A stretch of 7,462 bases of DNA from DATELY01 sp035276085 (GTDB lineage Bacteria > Pseudomonadota > Gammaproteobacteria > Steroidobacterales > Steroidobacteraceae), in assembly GCA_035276085.1 (NCBI GenBank), contig DATELY010000227.1, positions 1 through 7,462 on the forward strand, written 5' to 3'. The position numbers and the translations under genes are program-made. Of this stretch, positions 1 through 5,370 are shown in pieces. Each line of letters opens with the position of its first letter. The stretch's first letter is position 1. The notes under the pieces were generated by a model. The model did not search any database, had not been told where the DNA came from, and saw only the letters and a program-made list of their open reading frames with translations.

Positions 1-1014
1 ATCCACTCCGTTGTCGGGCGCGCCGGAGATCACGTGAATGAAGCGCACATTACGCTCGACCAGACGCCGCGCACGCAGCAGCGCCGTGCCGTACTCCTTC
101 GTCACGCCGGCATCCGCGCCATACAGCTGGCGAGTCGCCTCCGACTCCTTGCCGATGTCGACGGCTTCAGGCGCCGCAGACTGCATGCGATACGCGAGAT
201 CGTAAGAGCGCGTGCGCGCCTGCAGCTCGCTGTCTTCGGGATGTTGTCCAGCCAGCTCGTCATTGAGACTCTTCAGCAGATCGAGTGTCTTGCGCTGCTG
301 CTTCTCGGAAATGACCTCGGGGCGGTTGAGATACAGAATCGGGGAATCGCCCTGACGGAACGCGATGCCCTGATACACCGCCGGCAGGAAGCCCGAGCTC
401 CAGATCGGCGCGCCACGGCCACCGCCGGCGTTACCCACACCGGTCGGCAACACGACGAACGCGGGCAGATCCGGATTTGCGGAGCCCAATCCGTACTGCA
501 CCCATGAGCCCAGCGCCGGACGACCGGGGACGAGGCCGCTCGTATGCAGCTTCAACGATGAGATGACGTGCGTGCTGCCTTCGGTCTTCGTGCCCTTCAG
601 GAAGGCGATGTTGTCGACCTGCGTCGCGATATTGGGCAGCCAGTCGGAAACCCAGGCACCGGTCTCGCCATGCTGCTTCCACTTGCGTTCGGTCGCCAGC
701 AGCGCGCCCACGCCGCCGTCGGTTGCGGTCTTCAACCCTTTACCGAACGACTCCGGCAGCGGCTGGCCATGCAGCTCGATCAGATCGGGCTTGTAGTCGA
801 ACAGATCGAGCGAGCTCGGCGCGCCCGCCATGTGCAACCAGATCACGGACTTCGCTTTTGCCGGAAAATGGGGCGCTTTCGCGGTCAGTGGATCTTCGAG
901 CTCAGCGGCAAACGCTGGGCGCAATGCGCCGGGAACCAGACCGGCCACCGTCAAGCTGCCGAGGCCGGCACCAGCGGCACTCAGAAACCGACGACGCGAT
1001 GTTTTGATGACCAT
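1..1014 (-). CDS. DUF1501 family protein, Tat-exported (C-terminus outside window)
   Basis: The reading frame is open for 338 codons from an ATG at 1014 to the window edge, with no stop, so the C-terminus (probably 100 or more residues) is missing. The N-terminus is a twin-arginine signal: S6-R7-R8-R9-F10-L11, a hydrophobic stretch at about 13-30, and an AFAA cleavage region near residues 34-37. The mature part has family hallmarks: MAGAPSSLDLFDYKP near the start, then LHGQPLPESF, TGAWVSDWLP, PGRPALGSWVQYGLGS and LLRARRLVERNVRFIHV. These fit DUF1501 (PF07394), which I recall being placed in the alkaline phosphatase/sulfatase-like clan. The substrate is unknown, and the protein is expected to fold in the cytoplasm before export to the periplasm. 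It follows the DUF1553 gene by 26 bases with its own good ribosome binding site, so the two are almost certainly one operon. Family assignment is firm; function is not. Confidence 0.93.
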   Translation of the reverse strand, partial: MVIKTSRRRFLSAAGAGLGSLTVAGLVPGALRPAFAAELEDPLTAKAPHFPAKAKSVIWLHMAGAPSSLDLFDYKPDLIELHGQPLPESFGKGLKTATDGGVGALLATERKWKQHGETGAWVSDWLPNIATQVDNIAFLKGTKTEGSTHVISSLKLHTSGLVPGRPALGSWVQYGLGSANPDLPAFVVLPTGVGNAGGGRGAPIWSSGFLPAVYQGIAFRQGDSPILYLNRPEVISEKQQRKTLDLLKSLNDELAGQHPEDSELQARTRSYDLAYRMQSAAPEAVDIGKESEATRQLYGADAGVTKEYGTALLRARRLVERNVRFIHVISGAPDNGVD

Positions 1015-1020
1015 GAGTGT

Positions 1021-1027
1021 CTTTCCT
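1021..1027 (-). promoter_or_regulatory. Ribosome binding site of the DUF1501 gene
   Basis: Read on the minus strand, AGGAAAG lies 6 bases before the ATG at 1014. It sits inside the 26-base gap after the DUF1553 stop. This supports the start choice that gives a complete Tat signal peptide. Confidence 0.7.
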
Positions 1028-1040
1028 TTTGAATCTTTGT

Positions 1041-3536
1041 TCAGAAGCGGTAGCTGAATTCGTTGGAGTTCGCGAGCGCATGCGTCAGATCGACGAAGGC
1101 AGCGGCACGCGCGAGCTCACGCCTGGTCGGACCGTCGGACTTCTTCGCCCCCAGTCCAGGCTGGTAGCCATAGTCGTCGGAGACCGGCGGTGCATCCGCC
1201 TTCTGCGCTTCGCTACTGATGTACTCGACCAACGCTGCGCGCTCGAAGCGATCGGCAGGCCGGCCGTACAGACTCGCGTAGAGCTTGTCGACACGGTCGT
1301 AGACCGACTTCGACACGCCGTAGCCTTCGGGCAGTGCAACCTTCTGGTTCTGCGCGAGCTGGCCTTCGACGATCGATTGCTGCTCGTTCAGGAACGCGAG
1401 GAGCTTCTGCGTCTCTTCCGGCTTCGGCGCGCGGGCGAACAGGATCTGATACAGACGATCGATGCGCGCATTCTCGTCGCCCCCGCCTTCGCGGATCGCA
1501 CGGCCGGCGAGTGCGCGCGACCACTCGTACACGAGATCGCTATTGACGAGTGTCAACGCCTGCGTCGGCGTCGTGCTCACATCGCGACGGGCATGAACGG
1601 TATTCGGGTTGGCGCCATCGAAGGTTTCCAACATCGGATAGGGCATGTTTCGGCGGATGAACACGTAAACACTGCGGCGATGCTGATCGCGCGGGTTCTC
1701 CGAGTTCGTCCAGGCATTGCGGTTGTTGCCGAGCAGGAAGTTCGATGGTGCGGGCGGCATCACCGGCGGACCGCCGAACTGCTCGACCAACAGGCCTGAC
1801 GCAGCCAGCAGCGAATCGCGAATCTGCTCTGCATCGAGGCGTTGACGCGGGAAGGCAGCCAGCAAGCGATCGTTCGGGTCGATCTGAATGGCCTTCTCGT
1901 TCGGCGCCGACGACTGGCGATACACGCTGGACAGCAGGATGCGACGTTGCAGTTTCTTGATGCTCCAGTGGTCGTCGTGCACGAACGTGAACGCCAGGTG
2001 GTCCAGCAGCTCGGGATTGATCGGCTTCTCGCCCTGCTTGCCGAAGTCGCTCACGGTGTCGGCAATGCCGTGATTGAAGTACTGCGACCAGACGCGGTTC
2101 ACGAACACGCGCGCGACGAGCGGGTTGTCCTCGGCCACGATCCACTGCGCGAGCGCCGTGCGACGCCCGGAGGAGTGCCCGGTAGGCTGAATCGTCGGCT
2201 GTTCGCTCGTGAATGCAGCGGGCACTGCCGGCTGCACTTCCTCGAGCGGACGATCGAAGATGCCGCTCGCCAGGATGTGCGTCGACGGCGATTGCGGACC
2301 GAGCTCGAAGATCGTCGAGATGTTGCCCGGGTTCTGCGGCTTCAGCTCGTCGTACTTCGCCAGCTCGGTCTTCAGCACCTCGTACTTGGCGTACGTCTCC
2401 TTGTCCTTCTCCTTCAAGCGGTTCTCGGCGTTGCGCGAGCGGCCGGACAACGTCCACAAGCTGCGCTGATAGATCCACTGGTCCCACGCGTCACGCTGCT
2501 CCGCCGGCTTCTCGAGCGCCGCACGAGTGCTCGGCGTGAAGCCCTGCAGGCGATCCGCCTCGAGCTTGTCGATGGTGGGCTGCAGCAGCTCGTCCATCTT
2601 TGCGCGGATGTCCTTCGTCGCGTCGTTGTAGCGCTCGAGCTGCGCCTGGTAAGCGTCCCATTCCTTGCCGGTCACGGCCGGCACGTCGTCACGCGCGCTG
2701 GCGTTCTGGAAGTACGCCTGCAGCTGGTAGTACTCGCGCTGCGAGATCTTGTCGAACTTGTGATCGTGGCAGCGCGCGCAGCCCACGGTCTGGCCGAGCA
2801 GCACGGAACCGACGGTGTCGACGAGGTCGGTCGCGATCTCGGTCTTCTTCAGCTCGAGGTCGCGTGCATTGATCTCGTCTGGATAGTTGCGCAGGAATCC
2901 GGTTGCGATGAGCGCCGACTGCTGCTCCGGCCACAGCTCGTCGCCCGCGACCTGTTCTTCCACGAAGCGGTCGAACGGCTTGTCCTGGTTGAACGCTTGA
3001 ATGACATAGTCGCGATAACGCCAGGCGTTCGGCCGCGTGCCGTCGGCGTTGTAACCGTCGCTGTCGGCATAGCGTGTGAGATCGAGCCAGCGCTTGCCCC
3101 AGCGCTCGCCGTAACGCTGCGAGGCGAGCAGGCCATCGACGAGCTTCTCGTATGCTTGCGCCGAACGATCGTTGACGAATGCCTTCACTTCTTCCGGCGT
3201 CGGCAGCAGGCCCCACGTATCGAGCGTCGCGCGACGAATCAACGTCGCCTTATCGGCGTCGGGCGACGGATCGAGATTGCTTGCTTCGAGTTTCGCGGCG
3301 ACGAACGCATCGATCGGCGTGCGCACCCACTCCTTGTGCTTCACCGCCGGCACCGCCGGATTCTGTATCGGTTCATAAGCCCAGTGCGGCGCCTGGATCG
3401 GCCGCGCAGGACGTGCCGGCGCACTCGTGGTGCTGGCTGTCGGTTTGGTGTCGTACTGCGGATCGGCGGCGCCGACCCCAACGGTGAACGCGGCCGAAGC
3501 CAACGTGACGACGCAGACGTGAAGCGACTTCTTCAT
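1041..3536 (-). CDS. DUF1549/DUF1553 (PSCyt2/PSD1) exported protein
   Basis: The protein has 831 residues. The frame is open further upstream to an ATG at 3626, but I chose the ATG at 3536: it opens a clear Sec signal (MKKSLHVC, hydrophobic to about residue 22, likely cleavage near A24) and has GGAA 6 bases upstream. The upstream extension has no signal-like character. A linker rich in Pro, Ala and Thr (about 25-50) precedes a DUF1549 domain at about 70-280, with PIDAFV, TLIRRATLD, RWLDLTRYADSDGYN and GCARCHDHKFDKIS. That last motif contains C253-A-R-C256-H257, a possible c-type heme site. A charged helical linker at about 280-455 leads to a DUF1553 domain (about 458-800) with NPLVARVFVNRVW and LLSSVYRQSS. 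The C-terminus ANSNEFSYRF is typical of the family. The N-terminal PSCyt1 cytochrome domain found in many planctomycete relatives is absent. Biochemical function is unknown. It is the first gene of an operon with the DUF1501 gene. Confidence 0.95.
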   Translation of the reverse strand: MKKSLHVCVVTLASAAFTVGVGAADPQYDTKPTASTTSAPARPARPIQAPHWAYEPIQNPAVPAVKHKEWVRTPIDAFVAAKLEASNLDPSPDADKATLIRRATLDTWGLLPTPEEVKAFVNDRSAQAYEKLVDGLLASQRYGERWGKRWLDLTRYADSDGYNADGTRPNAWRYRDYVIQAFNQDKPFDRFVEEQVAGDELWPEQQSALIATGFLRNYPDEINARDLELKKTEIATDLVDTVGSVLLGQTVGCARCHDHKFDKISQREYYQLQAYFQNASARDDVPAVTGKEWDAYQAQLERYNDATKDIRAKMDELLQPTIDKLEADRLQGFTPSTRAALEKPAEQRDAWDQWIYQRSLWTLSGRSRNAENRLKEKDKETYAKYEVLKTELAKYDELKPQNPGNISTIFELGPQSPSTHILASGIFDRPLEEVQPAVPAAFTSEQPTIQPTGHSSGRRTALAQWIVAEDNPLVARVFVNRVWSQYFNHGIADTVSDFGKQGEKPINPELLDHLAFTFVHDDHWSIKKLQRRILLSSVYRQSSAPNEKAIQIDPNDRLLAAFPRQRLDAEQIRDSLLAASGLLVEQFGGPPVMPPAPSNFLLGNNRNAWTNSENPRDQHRRSVYVFIRRNMPYPMLETFDGANPNTVHARRDVSTTPTQALTLVNSDLVYEWSRALAGRAIREGGGDENARIDRLYQILFARAPKPEETQKLLAFLNEQQSIVEGQLAQNQKVALPEGYGVSKSVYDRVDKLYASLYGRPADRFERAALVEYISSEAQKADAPPVSDDYGYQPGLGAKKSDGPTRRELARAAAFVDLTHALANSNEFSYRF

Positions 3537-3542
3537 GCCAAA

Positions 3543-3546
3543 TTCC
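3543..3546 (-). promoter_or_regulatory. Ribosome binding site deciding the DUF1553 start
   Basis: On the minus strand GGAA lies 6 bases before the ATG at 3536. It is a modest Shine-Dalgarno match, but it favours the start that gives a signal peptide over the longer frame from 3626. Confidence 0.5.
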
Positions 3547-3607
3547 AAGTCCCGGATCGGGTTTATGTGCAGTGAGTGGCTGTGCTCGAATTTGCAACAT
3601 GTACGCC

Positions 3608-3619
3608 ACGAGTGCTCGT
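3608..3619. repeat. Short inverted repeat upstream of the DUF1553 gene
   Basis: ACGAG-TG-CTCGT is a perfect palindrome with 5-base arms, 72 bases upstream of the DUF1553 start. It is placed where an operator could act. Arms this short often occur by chance. Confidence 0.25.
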
Positions 3620-3698
3620 CGCACAAATGCGGGCAAGCGCGGACTCATCTCTGCATAGCGTTGTCGGCTGTTCACACGAAATGCGTAGTAACACCCTC

Positions 3699-3724
3699 GT
3701 AACCATCACGGGCGCCACGGTTAC
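3699..3724. repeat. Inverted repeat GTAACC...GGTTAC
   Basis: Six-base arms, GTAACC and GGTTAC, are separated by 14 bases of GC-rich sequence in the middle of the divergent region. It could be a regulator site or a weak hairpin. No T-run follows, so it is not a typical terminator. Confidence 0.25.
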
Positions 3725-3849
3725 TTCTGTGACGGCGGCGCCGCGACACAACGCGCGGGAACGCGGGGCCGCCCCAGGTGTGACGTAACAGCCGCATCAC
3801 ATTCACTAGATGACGGATTGCTATCAAATCAGTCCAAATCCGTTGGTCT

Positions 3850-3866
3850 GTTCATGACGCATGAAC
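3850..3866. repeat. Palindrome GTTCATG-ACG-CATGAAC, possible operator
   Basis: A perfect 7-base inverted repeat with a 3-base spacer, 249 bases before the cytochrome c' start. The short, symmetrical form suits a dimeric transcription factor. I do not recognise it as a known binding motif; it is not FNR-like or NsrR-like. This is the best-formed palindrome in the divergent region. Confidence 0.35.
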
Positions 3867-3892
3867 GCTGCCTGCATGTGAACGCGCGCAAG

Positions 3893-3905
3893 TCGAACTG
3901 TTCGA
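3893..3905. repeat. Palindrome TCGAAC-T-GTTCGA
   Basis: A perfect 6-base inverted repeat around one central base, with its centre 41 bases downstream of the centre of the GTTCATG palindrome. Both contain GTTC/GAAC half-sites, and further GAAC words lie at 3880 and 3925. This could be a second site for the same regulator, or chance. Confidence 0.3.
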
Positions 3906-4099
3906 ATGTCAACAGCGCCTTGCAGAACATGTCTCAACAGCAACAGTTGCAGCGAGTACGAGAATGTTCGCTCGGTTGCACTCCATGCGGCCCTCTTGCT
4001 GTGTCTTGCCTGTTCTCACGCGCTGTTGCCGCAATCTCGAGCGCGGCGACTTCCCTGGCGCGCCAGTTGCATCATCGTGCATCCCCGTTTTTCATCATC

Positions 4100-4105
4100 G
4101 AGGAA
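4100..4105 (+). promoter_or_regulatory. Ribosome binding site of cytochrome c'
   Basis: GAGGAA lies 9 bases before the ATG at 4115. It decides the start: the frame is open back to an ATG at 3818, but only the 4115 start combines a ribosome binding site with an immediate signal peptide. Confidence 0.65.
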
Positions 4106-4114
4106 TGTTCGCCA

Positions 4115-4606
4115 ATGCAACGCCATGTTCGCACCCGTTACGCCATTGCACTTGCGTGCGGATTGGCATTCGCCGTGTCCGCGCCCGCGCAGACACCGCC
4201 CGCCGCTCCAAACTCAGCCGTGAAGCAGAATGTCGCGGGTCGCAAGGCCGCGTTCACGCTGGTGGCCCACAATTTCAAGACGGTTGGTGATGTACTGCAG
4301 GGCCGCGCCCCATACGACGCGGCGGCCATCAAGACGCGTACAGACCGCGTTGCCTTTCTCTCTACCCTGCTCGGCGATTACTTCGCGCCGGAATCGAACG
4401 TCGGCTTGCCGGACTCGAAAGCCAAAGCCGACATCTGGGGCGACCGCGCGGAGTTCGACAAGCTCCTGAAGGACTTCCAGGAGCACAGCGCGACGCTCGC
4501 CCGGGTCGCGCATGCGGAGACGAGCGCCAGCGATGCGTTCAAGAGCGCGGCGTCGGCAGTGGCGCAGGACTGCAAGACGTGCCACGACAAGTTCCGCGAG
4601 AAGTGA
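4115..4606 (+). CDS. Cytochrome c' (periplasmic c-type cytochrome)
   Basis: The precursor has 163 residues. A Sec signal peptide (basic residues at 3-8, hydrophobic 9-23, APA cleavage after A25) leaves a mature protein of about 138 residues, close to the usual size of this four-helix-bundle family. Family marks run in order: R43-K-A-A-F47 in helix A, HNFKTVGDVLQG, APYDAAAIK, then KADIWGDRAEF, and the C-terminal heme site C153-K-T-C156-H157 followed by D-K-F-R161. H157 would be the axial ligand, and R161 aligns with the conserved proximal arginine. The position that is Leu16 in the Achromobacter protein (the residue over the distal heme face) is Phe47 here. Cytochromes c' bind NO and CO at a five-coordinate heme and are linked to NO tolerance. 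The stop is 4 bases before the b561 start, so the two are co-transcribed. Confidence 0.93.
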   Translation: MQRHVRTRYAIALACGLAFAVSAPAQTPPAAPNSAVKQNVAGRKAAFTLVAHNFKTVGDVLQGRAPYDAAAIKTRTDRVAFLSTLLGDYFAPESNVGLPDSKAKADIWGDRAEFDKLLKDFQEHSATLARVAHAETSASDAFKSAASAVAQDCKTCHDKFREK

Positions 4607-4610
4607 ATCG

Positions 4611-5324
4611 ATGAGCTCTCAGAGCCGCGCGCCCAGCGAACGTGCGCACGCCATTTGGGATGTGCCGGTGCGCGTGTTCCACTGGCTGCTCGCGCTTGCC
4701 TTCGCCGGCGCGTACGTCACGCATGAGCTCGGCATCGAGTATTTCAAATATCACTTGTGGTGCGGTTACACGGTGCTCGTGCTCGTGACCTTCCGCGTGA
4801 TCTGGGGCTTCATCGGCACGCGCCACGCCTTGTTCGCGAGCTTCGTGCGCGGCCCGGTCACGACAGCGCGCTATGCCGTCGATCTCTTGCGGCGTCGGGC
4901 ACCGCGGTTCGCGAGCCATAACCCGCTGGGTGCGTGGATGGTGATCGTCCTGCTGGCGGGCTTGTTCGTGCAGGCCTTCACCGGCCTCTTCGGCACCGAC
5001 GACATCGTCAACTTCGGTCCCCTGTACGGTTACGTCAGCTATGAACGTAGCCTGGAGCTGACCTCGTTACACCGCCAGCTCTTCTATTGGCTGCTCGGCG
5101 GCGTCGCTTTGCATGTGTTCGCTGTGTTGGCTCACTGGGCGCTCGGCAAAGAGCGGCTCGTGCACGCCATGTTCACCGGACGCAAGTGGCTCAAGGACTA
5201 CGCACACGAGATTCAATCCTCGCGCGTGTGGCTCGCGGCGCTGACCGTTTTCATACTCATCGTCGTGCTCGCCTTCATCGTGCAGCACGCACCCATTCCC
5301 GCAGCCGACGATTCATTCATGTGA
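4611..5324 (+). CDS. Cytochrome b561-type di-heme membrane protein
   Basis: The protein has 237 residues. The ATG at 4611 lies 4 bases after the cytochrome c' stop, and a weak GAGAAG 7 bases upstream sits inside the end of that gene, so translation is probably coupled. It fits the cytochrome b561/Ni-hydrogenase b-type family (PF01292): WDVPVRVFHW at 16-25, YHLWCGY at 47-53, NPLGAWMV at 104-111, and LHRQLFYWLLGGVALHV at 153-169. Candidate heme ligands are H24, H48, H154 and H168, enough for two b hemes. Membrane segments lie at about 22-40, 49-69, 106-127, 155-175 and 205-224; the fifth follows a basic cytoplasmic-looking loop. The likely role is to carry electrons from the quinol pool to a periplasmic partner, here most simply the adjacent cytochrome c'. 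The pairing is inferred from gene order. Confidence 0.93.
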   Translation: MSSQSRAPSERAHAIWDVPVRVFHWLLALAFAGAYVTHELGIEYFKYHLWCGYTVLVLVTFRVIWGFIGTRHALFASFVRGPVTTARYAVDLLRRRAPRFASHNPLGAWMVIVLLAGLFVQAFTGLFGTDDIVNFGPLYGYVSYERSLELTSLHRQLFYWLLGGVALHVFAVLAHWALGKERLVHAMFTGRKWLKDYAHEIQSSRVWLAALTVFILIVVLAFIVQHAPIPAADDSFM

Positions 5325-5337
5325 GTCCTCGGCTGCG
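5300..5337 (+). other. Stem-loop across the b561 stop codon
   Basis: CGCAGCCGA at 5300-5308 pairs perfectly with TCGGCTGCG at 5329-5337, leaving a 20-base loop that contains the b561 stop codon (5322-5324). No T-run follows, so it is not a classical intrinsic terminator. It could act as an mRNA stability element or partial attenuator between the cytochrome genes and the hydrolase gene. Not known to be functional. Confidence 0.4.
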
Positions 5338-5360
5338 CCACTCTAGCCATCACTACTCAT

Positions 5361-5365
5361 GGAGA
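5361..5365 (+). promoter_or_regulatory. Ribosome binding site deciding the hydrolase start
   Basis: GGAGA lies 5-6 bases before the ATG at 5371. An in-frame ATG at 5359 overlaps this motif and has no ribosome binding site of its own. The 5371 start is preferred. Confidence 0.65.
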
Positions 5366-5370
5366 TTGTC

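Larger units (their letters stand above)
3537..4114. other. Divergent intergenic region, 578 bases, no convincing gene
   Basis: This stretch separates the minus-strand DUF1553 operon from the plus-strand cytochrome operon and must hold the promoters of both. Frames that are open here translate to cysteine-rich, low-complexity peptides with no family resemblance, so I call no gene. I see no convincing sigma-70 -35/-10 pair and no FNR-type (TTGAT-N4-ATCAA) box. It does contain several short inverted repeats, listed separately, and a short repeated word, ATGTTCGC, at 3964, 4105 and 4125. The region appears less GC-rich than the flanking genes around 3800-3960, as expected for regulatory DNA. An unannotated small RNA cannot be excluded by eye. 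Confidence 0.7.

Noticed and set aside
1540..2487. Minus-strand open frame of 315 codons within the DUF1553 gene in another frame
   Set aside because: Arg/Ala-rich out-of-frame shadow of the real gene, with no motif or ribosome binding site.
1842..3575. Long plus-strand open frame of 577 codons opposite the DUF1553 gene
   Set aside because: It is antisense to a well-matched gene, is dominated by Arg, Leu, Val and Glu as expected for the complement of GC-rich coding DNA, and shows no family motif.
3831..3845. Possible FNR/CRP-like box near TTGCTATCAAATCAG
   Set aside because: The half-sites do not fit TTGAT-N4-ATCAA in spacing or sequence; only TTG-N4-CAA matches, which is too short to call.
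3818..4114. N-terminal extension of cytochrome c' from an ATG at 3818
   Set aside because: The extra 99 residues are Cys-, Ser- and Gln-rich with no family match and would place the signal peptide internally. The 4115 start has a ribosome binding site.
3906..4223. Small frame with a hydrophobic stretch (VALHAALLLCLACSHALL) resembling a signal peptide
   Set aside because: It overlaps the true cytochrome c' start in another frame, has no clear ribosome binding site, and its C-terminal half is Arg/Pro-rich shadow sequence. The hydrophobic run is probably chance.
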